Below are positions 1 through 9,515 of a stretch of DNA of 25,928 nt, piece by piece. This DNA comes from Ichthyophonus hoferi (lineage: Eukaryota > Opisthokonta > Ichthyosporea > Ichthyophonida > Ichthyophonidae), in contig NAOQ01000313.1 in the NCBI GenBank assembly GCA_002751075.1, positions 1 through 25,928 on the forward strand, written 5' to 3'. The translations under genes were made by a program, and so were the position numbers. The notes under the pieces were generated by a model. It did not search any database and was not told where the DNA came from. It saw only the letters and a list, made by a program, of their open reading frames with translations. Position 1 is the first letter of the stretch. Each line of letters opens with the position of its first letter.

Positions 1-27
1 CATGTACACATATACACACATACACAC

Positions 28-3000
28 CTTTACTACCCCTACCACTCGTGAGAGGTCTCTCCGCCGTATGGGCTTTAATCATATCCGGCCTATTCTTATG
101 TATAATTCCTAATCTCTCTAGCCTTCTTCTCTCTCTCTCTTTCTTTATGTCTTCAACCGCCATTCTTCTCTGCTCAGCTGTAGTATATGTAGGGGCCGGT
201 TTAGATGTTTTGCTTGATCTATCTTTATCAGAGGATTTTGTTTGTTTTTGATCGCTTCCCTTTGGTGTAATATCAGTTCTTGCTCGCTTAACGTCATGGG
301 AAGAGCGCTCTTTCATTGGTCCTTTACGTTTATCATTGATGTCTGAAGAATAAAAAGAATGAATGAAATGATCAAGGAAGAGAAACAATTGGTATTTATA
401 AATAGATATATTTCTATATATTACTCTATAGATATATTCGATTATATAATAAATTGTATCCCACTATACATTTATTAAACTGTACTTATATAATCAATTA
501 TGTATATATCCTATTAGGCGTCCATACTAAGTATAGGAGCCAATAACAAACCAGAAAAGACGTAGTCAGAGTAATAACATACCTTAGACACCATATTTTA
601 AATTAATTTTAAAAGGGAGAAGTACATTATATATATAGAAAATTAATGAACCAATGGCCACATACCTATATTAGAATGCGAGGAAGAGATAGGCTTAGAA
701 GGAGTAGAAGACGATCTGTGATTGGTCTGGTTATATATCTTGTACAATAGATACTATTATACGAAAAGATAGCATAGGTTAGAATAATTTTTAAATAGTA
801 CAATATATATAATGGCCAATAATATGGCAAGAAATGATATAGTATGACGGCTTCAAAATAAGATATAATCCAATAGAAAATGATGTAACAGTTTAGTAAA
901 AATTAGGAGATAGATGATTAGCTAAAATAGAATAGATAACAGTGTTGGGAGGCTTATTAATTGACTGCCTTGACTATCAGAAAATCTATTGCGGGATGTT
1001 AAAAGTATGTAAAGAAGTTACATATACATCTACATATATACATATATACATACATACATACATTACATATATACATACATACATACATATATATATACAT
1101 ACATATATACATACATATATACATATATACATACATATATACATACAACATATATACGTAATATATACATACCTACATACACACATACATACAACATATA
1201 TACGTAATATATACATACCTACATACACACATACATACATACATCATATATATATATATACATACACAGACACGCAAGCATCACAGTACACCCAAACCAA
1301 TGCCTACTTCTGCGATGCCTTTCTCATTAGTTCCTCATAGCTGAGCATTGTATTTGCTTTGGCCCGGGGTTTCTCCTCCGATCGCAGTGGTTTGTTTTGA
1401 TTCAGACTACCTAATTGGCTTTTTGTTTTATCAACCGGTCTAGCATTGGTCGATCTTATATCCTTCCTATCAGTAGGCAATGGCCTTTGGTCTCTAGAGG
1501 GGGTGCCAGATGACTTGTGTCTCTCATGAGAATGTATGTGGCTGTCACGTGATGTATCACGTGATGTTGAGAGTCGGCTCTTAGGTGGTGACGATTTCGA
1601 TGGGACGCTGTCTCTGTTTACTGGTCGATGATTGGTGCTTGAGGTAGGTCTATGACTAGATCCTGATAGGAGGGAAGATGTGATTGGTTAAAGAGGATGA
1701 TTGGGTAGGAATAGAGCGAAAGAAGAATTAAAAATTATTCAAAGATTAGGAAGAAGCATGATCTTGGACCAATGAACAAGAACGAAAAGGAAAAGAATAC
1801 CTAATATAAAAACTACGTACTATCTTACTATCTGTGCGCTCACCTGATTTGACAGTGGAGGATGACGGTATATGGTCACTATGCCTGACGTCGGGAAAGG
1901 GAAGGAAGCATGGGTGAATATAATACTATATAGCAAAGAGCATAATATAATATAATACAATACACTGCCATATAGTGTAGCATAATGTGATGTATGCATA
2001 CAATACATATAATGCCATACGAGACCATACAGAGTAGAGAAAAGGGCTACACTAACAATACAGCTACAAATATATCTTGGCATACAAAGTATTGAAACAT
2101 AATGGAAAACAGCATAATATAGTATAGTATAAGATTGCAATAACCAATAGTATGACAAGTTTTATATACATATATAATACATGCACGTAGATTTACATAG
2201 TAAGTAATCAGCCATCCTTATCCAATCAAACACAAACACACTCCACACACCTTTTGACTGGCATGACATCCTTACTAGCCATCCTTTCTCTACTTCTATC
2301 TTTATCCTGATCTCTACCACGCTCTCTCACAGTAGTTTTATTTCTATCGCCATCCACTGATCTTCTTTCACGTTCATTCGGACGTTCTCTATCTGTCCCC
2401 CTAGAGGCGTGTTTAAAGGCTAGGGGATCCAAATTTGTATTTTTATTCCTATTCGAATCCTCAAATTTCTTACGTATTTCATCTCTATTGTCTGGTCTTA
2501 CTTTATCGTCAGATCTCTCTTTTTCCTTGGTTCTATCTCTTATCTTATCGTTATCTTTGGAAGAATGACCAGTAGAATGTCTTGATTCATAACTATCCTT
2601 TGCCCTCTCATTGGTTCTATATTTATCTTTGTCTGATCCATGGCTATCCTTTGCCCTCTCATTGGCTCTATATTTATCTTTGTCTAATCCATGGCTATCC
2701 TTTGCCCTCTCATTGGCTCTATATTTATCTTTGTCTGATCCATGACTATCCTTTGCTCTCTCATTGGTTCTATATTTATCACTGTCTTTTATTATTGGAC
2801 TATGTACATTTCTATCTCTATCTCTATCATATGGTTTATCCTCCCTATTACTGTGTCTAGATCCCTTGTCGTCTCTATCCTTCCCTTTGTCTGTCTCACG
2901 ATCATCTGTGGCGCCATATATAAGTATACATACGTGTATGTATATATGTATGTATGTATATTGCATGGGATGGTATTATATTATATTGCATTGTATTGGA

Positions 3001-4525
3001 TTGGATTATATTATATTGTATGGTATTGTATTGTATTATATTGGATTGTATTGTATTGGTTTGTATTGTATTGTATTATATTGGATGGTATTGTATTGTA
3101 TTGTATTGTATTATATTGTATTGAATTAAATTGTATTGTATTGTATTGTATTGTATTATACTATATTCTAATATAATATAACACAGACGAACACACATGT
3201 AACAGTCTATCCTTATATATATATATATATATGCAATTACATACTTATACGCATCCAAGCACAACCAATCTACACCCCAATGCAGATACATACGTGACCG
3301 TGAGCCAGTATCCGAGTATTTCTTAGAGTACTCCAATGGTTTCTTGCCATGTACGTCATGCTATAAAGGATATTGGATCAGATGTGTGTAATAGCATAAT
3401 TACACCAATAACATATATACGTCTTGATAAAGATAGCAATGTGTGTGTATTTTTATGTATATATGTGTACGTATATGCAGAACGATATTACTGGAGGGCA
3501 GTAAATGTATGCATATATATAAAGCTAGTAGAAAATAAGGGAGATAATAATATAACAGGATAGATACGAAAGGAATTAGAACTAATGAAAGCAACGAAAG
3601 CAAAAATAGAACATATTGTACCGACATCGTAATAGTAGGCATAATAATACATACATACATATATATTATATACTTATATATAGTACTATACACATAAACC
3701 TTTTACCTTACTGGTTCCTTTGTCCGATAGTTTCAAACTGCCAACCTCTTTAAGTTTTTTCTGTAGAGAAAGAAATATACTAGAATTAATATATATGATT
3801 CATATGCTTTTGAATAGCACATAAAGAAATACAATTAGGTAGGAGAAATAAATACAAAGGCAAGCCATAAAAATGCTCCAATGATAAGACTGATTCGTGG
3901 CGATTAACTTCCCTACCAATCATATAAGCATAAAGCTTGGCCTATTACTCAAAATAGAACAATGATGATAAAGAAAACCCCATAAATAAAGAGAATATTC
4001 GGGAAAATTCATGAAAATCAATAAATTTTCAGTGTGTGTGGGGGGGGGAATAGGTCCATTACTTCTTCATTTTTTCGGGCCAATCGCATAAGAGCCTCGT
4101 ACTATAGGGGGAAACAGTGTTAGAATAGAAGTACATATAAGGGGGGTTTATAGATTGAGAGTAGAATATCCATAGGAAATATGAAGAAATTCAAAGATAT
4201 CTTCATAGTTAAGGGGTAGGGTTAAGGCCATTCGTATGGAGCTTTACCTGTTCACTTGTAAACTAAAAAACCCACATGGATGTGTGTAAACATACATATA
4301 CAATATAACATACACTTGGAGTATTCTTCCTATCCTCATGCCTCTCCTATCACTCTCTCTTTCTGTGTTTGTTTAACCCTATCATGTATCAGGTAAGTTC
4401 CTTTCTCTGCCCTTTATTTCCTTTGGATGTACTGGCATAGTATATCACGCTACATGTCTTAACTACTTTCACACTCTAGTAATAAACACATCATACACAA
4501 AGACTTAACAGTAACTTACGTCCAT
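28..4525 (-). CDS. SPT2: SPT2-like chromatin protein / histone H3-H4 chaperone (3' end outside window)
   Basis: Nine exons on the minus strand, all GT-AG with matching phases: 4520-4525, 4063-4101, 3707-3760, 3294-3360, 2251-2905, 1844-1884, 1308-1662, 666-715 and 28-342. The last ends in phase 1 at GTGTGT, so the gene continues beyond base 1. About 527 residues are visible. The protein opens with MDYEALMRLARKNEE, like SPT2 N-termini. Near residues 394-405 it has SYEELMRKASQ after a Lys/Pro/Arg stretch, matching the SFEELMKQAE motif I recall from yeast Spt2. Between lies a disordered Lys/Arg/Asp/Ser region (residues ~34-290) with a 17-residue repeat. Around residue 490 there is a basic, coiled-coil-prone segment. 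Known: SPT2 (human SPTY2D1) binds H3-H4 and works in transcription-coupled nucleosome recycling; its C-terminal histone-binding domain would lie off the left edge. Odd: exon 1 codes only Met-Asp. Exon structure is secure; the family call is good but rests on short motifs. Confidence 0.78.
343..665 (-). other. SPT2 intron 8
   Basis: A 323-nt AT-rich intron between GTATGT and a TTCTTCAG acceptor. Apart from scattered CCAAT words and ATATA runs I see nothing in it. Confidence 0.7.
1020..1265. repeat. CATA/TATACATA microsatellite with an embedded 46-bp tandem duplication
   Basis: Lies in SPT2 intron 7 (716-1307). It is a run of ATAC/ATAT tetramers. Within it a 46-bp block at 1147-1192 is repeated, apparently without change, at 1193-1238, which points to a recent duplication. 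The repeat generates spurious Tyr/Ile/His-rich open frames on both strands. Confidence 0.9.
1885..2250 (-). other. SPT2 intron 5
   Basis: A 366-nt intron (GTGTGT...GTCAG) with ATAATATA-type low-complexity sequence and one CCAATCA word at about 2222. I see no gene in it. Confidence 0.65.
2583..2777 (-). repeat. 51-bp coding minisatellite (17-residue repeat) in SPT2 exon 5
   Basis: Nearly four tandem copies of a 51-bp unit, encoding KYRxNERAKDSHGxDKD at residues ~99-163 of the SPT2-like protein. Copies differ at Thr/Ala and Ser/Leu, and the last is partial (DSYES). The unit is a multiple of three, so copy-number change keeps the frame. The segment is highly charged and probably disordered. Confidence 0.9.
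2966..3165. repeat. (TATTG)n pentamer repeat
   Basis: About 200 bp of imperfect TATTG/GTATT pentamers on the plus strand, in SPT2 intron 4 (2906-3293). In the sense of transcription it reads CAATA. The adjacent 2930-2960 is a TATG run. Confidence 0.88.
3761..4062 (-). other. SPT2 intron 2, with a nine-base G run
   Basis: A 302-nt intron between exons 2 and 3. It carries a GTGTGT tract followed by nine consecutive G at 4040-4048 on the plus strand (C in the transcript), an unusual homopolymer in such AT-rich DNA. The neighbouring introns 1 (4102-4519) and 3 (3361-3706) hold only AT-rich sequence and short CATA runs. Confidence 0.6.
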
Positions 4526-5355
4526 CTTGGAGATTTTGAAGAACTACTCAGGTGAATACCAACCTGTCATCAAAGATATTAGGTTAATACACTGTATGTA
4601 CCGCACAACAACGGGTAAGGAGGCTAAGAGCACAATAGAAACCATTTTAAAATGTAAATCACACATTGCATTGGTTCTACACCAAAAGTAACCTAGATTG
4701 CAATGATATAAGTAGGGATATGTATTGAAGAAGTGTTTGAGATATCAAATAGATTTTTGAATGTATAAATATTGTAGGCATAGTAAAGGGTGGAGATCGT
4801 GGAAATAAACAAATATTGATACTATATAATTGTCTATTTTGATCTAATTCAATCGAAAAACAACAACAATGCGTGATTGGTGTAATTATATATGTTACTT
4901 GATATGGTCTTATGTTAAGAGATAATTTATATGATGAGATAGGAGTTATCCTGTGGAGTAATGTTTCTTGGAGCAGTGTATGAAATATACTTGCACATAT
5001 TCCTGTTCTGGAAGAGTTGAATAACTAAATTGAAACGCAAAAGTCATATCCAACAAAAAGATAAAGCAAATATACAATTTAAAAGCGATACTTAAGTCAA
5101 ATATGATGTCACTACTAACTACAATACAATACATACGGTGACTTATCGACGAGGGTGTGTATAATCACACACTCCTTTCTCAACCCGAAGGAAGGTTAAA
5201 ACTATAAAATCGTATGATACGACTAGTAACCCGTGTGCGTCTACCTAAGAAGCCTAACTATATAAATATATAAGAACACATAAATACATTCAAAACAAAT
5301 AGGTTACTACACATACATAATATATTAATTATAGTTAAATATGGTTATTACAATA
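4526..5355. other. SPT2 upstream region, no convincing gene
   Basis: This 830-bp stretch precedes the SPT2 start codon (minus strand) and should hold its promoter and 5' UTR. I see no TATA box at a useful distance. A plus-strand segment opposite SPT2 exon 1 ends at a CAG/GTGAAT donor at about 4552, but it is too short to call. A 62-codon minus frame at 4946-5134 shows no recognisable feature. Confidence 0.4.
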
Positions 5356-5635
5356 CAGGCTAACTACGATCGACAAAGTGCATGTGCTTATAATAACCTT
5401 TAAAGTAATCAATCAGATGCCTTGGTCTAAATCTTTTATTGGTGTGTGCAACATTCCCTCAATGCAAAAACGTGTAGTGATTGGCTACTTGTCGCATAAG
5501 GTTATGAAAATAGTTAATCAGTGTTATGATTCTGTAATGAAATTGACTAAGGTGTATTTTGATTGGAAATCAAAATCAAAACAAATGTACTTACTCGGCC
5601 TACTAATATTTTTTGTTATTATAAGCAATATTTAA
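5356..5635 (+). CDS. candidate terminal exon, hydrophobic C-terminal tail, unidentified
   Basis: An acceptor-like TTACAATACAG precedes an open frame of about 93 codons ending in TAA at 5633-5635. The middle is Lys/Val/Met-rich (KVMKIVNQCYDSVMKLTK). The last ~18 residues, KQMYLLGLLIFFVIISNI, would make a C-terminal membrane anchor. No upstream exon in matching phase was found: it needs a phase-2 donor, and the plus-strand candidates near 4390 and 4620 have other phases. It does not resemble a family I know. It could be chance in AT-rich DNA, where hydrophobic frames are common. Confidence 0.25.
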
Positions 5636-5639
5636 TATA

Positions 5640-6300
5640 AATAACATAAATACCAAGGAGATACATGTACTCATTGGAAACTCAACATGATTGTTCCAGA
5701 ACATGTTCTAAGCAAGTCATCCAGTGATTATTCAAAAAAATCATTCTGGAATTTACTTTATATGTAAAGTATTAGTATCATAAACTACTGTGCTTATGGT
5801 AAAAATTCTAAGAACAATTTTATTTAAAACTATGGTATTCTAGGCAATCTACCTATAATTTTCTTACAACCCTCTTGAAAACCATATCTAGCATTCACTT
5901 ACTAATTAATCTAATTAATGCCGTTTAACTCATTGTGTTGAAAGGAAAGTATTTCCCATTTATCATTTAATTTATAACTCCATTCAAAATACGTATTGTA
6001 GATTTATTCGTCTATTGGTATTAAACCTTAACCACAAGACAGACCTGTTCCAAACCAGATTAAACATAGCTAACCAATGAGCTAAGTACTTCACATTCAA
6101 TTGTCAAAAGAATATATTTTGCCAGAGTTAAAAAAACAAAAGTAAATCTTACTCGCTCGCACGCTTTTGTTTTTTTATAAGCTCGAGAAGATCGCGATAG
6201 CAACAACACTATTGACCCGAAATTAAAAGAATCTTTAGTTGATATGTGACTGGTTCTAATTGGAATTAATTAACGCATTTCGAGTTTGAAAAAATAGATC
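5640..6300. other. intergenic stretch, no gene seen
   Basis: AT-rich but nearly free of microsatellites. It contains the palindrome AGAACATGTTCT at 5698-5709 and the long hairpin listed separately at 6130-6176. No open frame worth listing. Confidence 0.5.
6130..6176. repeat. 13-bp perfect inverted repeat with CpG-rich loop
   Basis: AAAAAAACAAAAG (6130-6142) and its exact complement CTTTTGTTTTTTT (6164-6176) flank a 21-base loop. The loop and the next 25 bases hold several CpGs (CGCTCGCACG, CTCGAG, TCGCGA), which are rare elsewhere in the window. It lies ~130 bp upstream of a TATA box. Confidence 0.75.
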
Positions 6301-6307
6301 AATCTAG

Positions 6308-6315
6308 TATAAAAG
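6308..6315 (+). promoter_or_regulatory. TATA box, probable plus-strand core promoter
   Basis: TATAAAAG at a CCAAT/TATA-like spacing: ATTGG occurs ~45 bp upstream, and an initiator-like TCAACTCACTG follows ~37 bp downstream. The next ATG (6495) opens only a 15-codon frame (MSGWFNFDLSSWITI), so the transcript may be non-coding, spliced, or belong to an exon further right. Confidence 0.4.
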
Positions 6316-6789
6316 CAAGTGCAGGACGCTAGCTGGCAATTCAATTCAACTCACTGAAACAAGGCTGTCAGATCACCAACATTCAACTTCCTTCAAAACT
6401 TGAGTCTGAATAGCAGCTTGGCGAGCAGTTAATATTTGCACAGTATATAAGTTTATTAAACCTTTTTGTTGAGTACAGTCGCAGGATTTCTGCCATGTCT
6501 GGTTGGTTCAATTTTGATCTATCATCTTGGATTACCATTTAGCAGCAACAAATTGCACCAACTATTGCTCCAGACTACATATATAATAATACTTGCTAAT
6601 AATAGTAAATCATTATAGCTAATACTCAAGTTAAGTAAATATTCTTTTTTTAACTTAAGCTCATCATAGTATATCCTTTTTGATCTTCTACCTCTCCTCT
6701 ACCTCTTTCTCTCCCTCAAATATGTCTCCACACATTAATAAGACCGAGCCTAAAAACAACTACAATGATACTAAGCCACAAAATTGTTG

Positions 6790-7155
6790 TCAGTATAGTT
6801 GCAATCTATTAGGGCGTATATAGGTAGTAACCTGGTGAAAGGGGAAGTTTTCATCTACCAATACGTAAATTATGTTGCATATTTTGCGTTGCCTTTTTTT
6901 ATGTTGCTCATAAACATAAACAATATAGCTGAATTTGTCCGAATTAATGTATTTCGGCTTAACCTTTATAATGTTATTGTGGATAATAAATCCTTTATGG
7001 ATTTCTTTATTATCAACAAGCACGCATAACCAGCAACATGCGTTGTGAAAAATAAAAAATACAGCGCAGAACTTAAGCAATGGAATATAAACGCGAATAC
7101 CTGGCAATTTATGTTTAAAGCTGGTACAGTGCACACTGAACAATGTGGTTACCAT
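6790..7155 (-). CDS. hypothetical 121-residue ORF
   Basis: An ATG-started open frame of 121 codons. It begins MVTTLFSVHCTSFKHKLPG, has a hydrophobic Phe/Cys-rich segment at ~27-48, then a Lys/Tyr/Ile-rich half containing YEQHKKRQRKI. An in-frame TAG lies just upstream of the ATG, so the start fits an unspliced gene. The open plus-strand stretch at 6799-7029 is its in-register antisense, so one of the two is a shadow; this strand is the continuous one. No family recognised. If the plus-strand exon at 7217 is real and extends leftwards, this ORF may be spurious. Confidence 0.3.
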   Translation of the reverse strand: MVTTLFSVHCTSFKHKLPGIRVYIPLLKFCAVFFIFHNACCWLCVLVDNKEIHKGFIIHNNIIKVKPKYINSDKFSYIVYVYEQHKKRQRKICNIIYVLVDENFPFHQVTTYIRPNRLQLY

Positions 7156-7216
7156 ACTCTACTTGCTTAATTAGTCAACTTGGAAAGACTCCTAATATTT
7201 GGTCCTAACATTTCAG

Positions 7217-7425
7217 ATTCCACTTTCATGGAAATGCGTGGAATGCGTTATCTCTTTGACAAATATCCTGAGATGGAACATTTAATTATGATACATACAC
7301 TGTCCTTGATGTGGTTACTTGGCACGAGTCATTGCATCTTATGGGTCGCCTTATGTTTACGGAGGTCTTTTTTTAGACGGAAGGTGGCCATGGAGAGAGA
7401 GATGCAACCTGAAAGATACTATTGA
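7217..7425 (+). CDS. candidate terminal exon of a small single-pass membrane protein
   Basis: A strong acceptor (branch-like CTAAC, then ATTTCAG) opens a frame entered in phase 1. It could also start at ATG 7228, giving 65 residues. It contains one clear membrane segment (HLIMIHTLSLMWLLGTSHCILWVALCL) followed directly by RRSFFRRK, then ends MEREMQPERYY and TGA. The positive-inside border fits a real membrane protein, possibly of an organelle. The tail loosely recalls small complex I subunits, but not enough to name one. An upstream exon ending near 7116 at G/GTACAG would be in phase, which is speculative. The end overlaps the antisense ORF 7373-7747. Confidence 0.33.
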
Positions 7426-7747
7426 GGAAAGAATTTGATTCTGATTGGTTTGAATTTAGTAAAGAACTAATCTGAGGAGTTAAGGTTTCCTCACCTGCAT
7501 GAGGTAAATCTTTGCTGTCGTATTTTGTATATTGAACCACAATTGTTGTGTCTTCTGATGAATCCACGCCAATTCTTACTGTTTTTGAGTCGTCGGTGCC
7601 AATAGAAATGGACGCTTTGCTAATATTCACGACACCAGGGACTTTAGGGTTGTATGTATGGTATGGATGAACATATGCTAATATTCTTTTCAGATCTTCC
7701 CCTGGTTCCTTCGTATCTTTTCGAATTCCTCTTTCGTTTTTATTCAT
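7373..7747 (-). CDS. hypothetical 124-residue soluble protein
   Basis: ATG at 7747 with in-frame stops upstream and a TATATAAAAG box 71-80 bp before the ATG, so an intronless gene with its own promoter is plausible. The N-terminus is charged (MNKNERGIRKDTKEPGEDLK). The middle is beta-like (residues ~34-75, with ISKASISIGTDDSKTVRIG) and the tail is Ser/Asn/Pro-rich. The composition looks coding, not like the AT-repeat frames nearby. A GCAG/GTGAGG donor at about 7492 would allow splicing after residue ~85 instead of reading to the stop at 7373. No family recognised. Confidence 0.45.
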   Translation of the reverse strand: MNKNERGIRKDTKEPGEDLKRILAYVHPYHTYNPKVPGVVNISKASISIGTDDSKTVRIGVDSSEDTTIVVQYTKYDSKDLPHAGEETLTPQISSLLNSNQSESNSFLNSIFQVASLSPWPPSV

Positions 7748-7817
7748 ATTCTCACTAACCGATAGATTTGGTTTTTATTAATATCTTTTTCCGCCTCAGT
7801 TCTGTCTAGAACCGTTG

Positions 7818-7827
7818 CTTTTATATA
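7818..7827 (-). promoter_or_regulatory. TATA box upstream of the 7747 ORF
   Basis: TATATAAAAG on the minus strand, 71-80 bp before the ATG at 7747. That leaves about 45 bp of leader if transcription starts ~30 bp downstream. Confidence 0.45.
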
Positions 7828-8171
7828 TTTTGTTTTTATCACCAGTGATAAGTTTTAACTGATACCATTGGGACTTAAATGAAGTTAATTATTAGATGAT
7901 TGTATTTGCTAAATATAATTTACGAACTCTTAAAGATTAGAAATAATGCAATCTTAATATCGATAAAAATACACTAGTTTTTCTAATATGACTCATTGAC
8001 TAATTCACTACATGCGAACTATATATTAATAAATTCAAGTTACGTCGTTGTAATGTAAATGAATAAAGCTAAAAAGCAAACATAGAATGCAGTGGGGTTG
8101 TAATTTCTTTGTTCAGAAATTCTGACGCAACAAATACCATATGCCTCAATAGTATTTTACAAAATAACAAC

Positions 8172-8267
8172 ATGGTGCCACCAGAACCTTATAGATGGAC
8201 CTTTAATAATATTTGGAAGGAAGCTTTTAGAAACGTTTGTAGACATTATGGAAAAACCTACGCCTAA
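8172..8267 (+). CDS. short hypothetical ORF (31 residues)
   Basis: ATG frame reading MVPPEPYRWTFNNIWKEAFR and ending KTYA then TAA. Its aromatic and charged residues look like real coding sequence rather than repeat-derived frames. It overlaps the next ORF (8248) by 20 bases in another frame. It is divergent from the 7747 ORF across a ~425-bp spacer. Not recognised. Confidence 0.25.
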   Translation: MVPPEPYRWTFNNIWKEAFRNVCRHYGKTYA

Positions 8268-8472
8268 ATATGCAATGTTTTCATATGAAGATGTCTATAT
8301 TAGGTATGTTATTGGTACTATTCCCGAAGTGGAGACATGTGGATTGGACTATACCCAGTTTCAGCAACTTTATTCTTATCCGAATAAGCAAGCTGATTCT
8401 TTAAAATGGTTTTATGCTAAGCCATATTTTCCCCCCATATCGTATACAATTCCAGAGCAATACTTTTCCTAG
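8248..8472 (+). CDS. hypothetical 74-residue protein
   Basis: ATG-started frame beginning MEKPTPKYAMFSYEDVYIR and ending FPPISYTIPEQYFS, stop TAG. It is rich in Tyr, Phe and Pro, with no membrane segment or known motif. A consensus donor AG/GTATGT follows codon 19, so the first part could instead be an exon of a spliced gene. Its composition is unlike the AT-repeat frames of the introns, which favours coding, past or present. I do not recognise the family. Confidence 0.33.
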   Translation: MEKPTPKYAMFSYEDVYIRYVIGTIPEVETCGLDYTQFQQLYSYPNKQADSLKWFYAKPYFPPISYTIPEQYFS

Positions 8473-8961
8473 GTAATTTTTAAAAAATTGTTTGTCTTTG
8501 AAATTTGTTTATGAAATGAAATGAAAAAGACAAAGAATAGTTTGCGTGAATATAATAAATAATAAAATAATGTGTTAGTGAAATTGGCACGGCATAAAAT
8601 ACCAGCTAGTATATAGATATTCTATAACTAATTACTTATATATATAGTTTACTGATTTAAAACAGGTTAACAGCTGATAATTTCTTTTCATGGGAAAATG
8701 TGAATTAATTAAAACAATAGTATACTATACCTATACTATATATTATATATACATTTATGGATATCAAAAACTGATTCTATAACGGCATATATATATATTA
8801 ATTCCTTTTAAATATTTCCATAAATACATTTCCCTTATTTTTTAATTTCTTATATATATTGAAATTTCAATAAATTTGGTAATATTAAAGAGAATTTAAA
8901 TAAAATCTTACTAAATCTGCCTTTCATATATTGAAATACACTATGGAGTATATCATATAAA
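8473..8961. other. AT-rich spacer, nothing seen
   Basis: About 490 bp of strongly AT-rich DNA with short ATATAT runs. No gene, donor/acceptor pair or repeat family stands out. Confidence 0.5.
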
Positions 8962-9150
8962 TTAGATCAAAGAATTCATAGCACTTGAGCATAAGAGAAC
9001 TGGATCCATATGTACGCATAAAAAAATCCGGATATTTCCTACAAAGGAAAATTCTTTCGTGGCATATGAATGATTTGTTTTAAGTATACACATAGCCGTG
9101 GTTATTATACCTGCATTCATATTTACGGAAGCTTTATTTACATCCTCCAT
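8962..9150 (-). CDS. hypothetical 62-residue ORF or first exon
   Basis: ATG at 9150 with an in-frame stop just upstream. It begins MEDVNKASVNMNAG. A donor-like GCAG/GTATAA at about 9110 would make it a short first exon (MEDVNKASVNMNA, phase 1), similar to the short first exons of SPT2 and PIGP here. Read through, it is a 62-residue Met/Ser/Cys-rich frame. I found no in-phase downstream exon with a good acceptor. Confidence 0.22.
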   Translation of the reverse strand: MEDVNKASVNMNAGIITTAMCILKTNHSYATKEFSFVGNIRIFLCVHMDPVLLCSSAMNSLI

Positions 9151-9501
9151 ATTTATTCATTATTATGCACAGTGGTCTTTGTAGATTTCAGCCTGTGTAG
9201 AAACTATCTTACTCATGTGCAGGGTAGCAGTCAACCTTGAATTGTAAAAAAACATTATCCATGCCAATAAAGTTGACAATAAACAAGAAATAATACATCT
9301 TTAACATAATATATACTCCAAAATTTAATATATCAAAGATAAATATAAACTTCTAAAGAGTCTTTAACTCTACTTATTTTTTATGCAGCCCTGAAAAGCC
9401 CATGGTATCTTATTGGTCTATACTATAATCTTTTTTCCAATTGCCAATTGAGGTGATCTCATCGCTCAACTCAATCCAATCAGGCAATCAACTGACAGGT
9501 C

Positions 9502-9509
9502 TATAAAAG
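9502..9509 (+). promoter_or_regulatory. TATA box with upstream CCAAT box
   Basis: TATAAAAG, with CCAATCA at 9474 and a second CCAAT ~30 bp before that: a classical CCAAT-TATA arrangement pointing right. Transcription from here would run towards the 3' end of PIGP on the opposite strand. Confidence 0.35.
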
Positions 9510-9515
9510 ATATAG

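Noticed and set aside
942-1340. 132-codon plus frame and its antisense partner rich in Tyr, Ile, His and Thr
   Set aside because: Translation of the CATA microsatellite in SPT2 intron 7.
2582-3176. Plus-strand frames opposite SPT2 exon 5 and the TATTG repeat
   Set aside because: Antisense shadows of the SPT2 coding repeat and pentamer repeat reads.
4946-5134. 62-codon minus frame with hydrophobic residues
   Set aside because: No splice, promoter or motif support; of a length common by chance in AT-rich DNA.
6799-7029. Plus-strand open stretch of 76 codons (TTG start)
   Set aside because: It is in codon register with, and antisense to, the continuous minus ORF 6790-7155 and has no ATG start. 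One short part could be an exon, but I could not support it.
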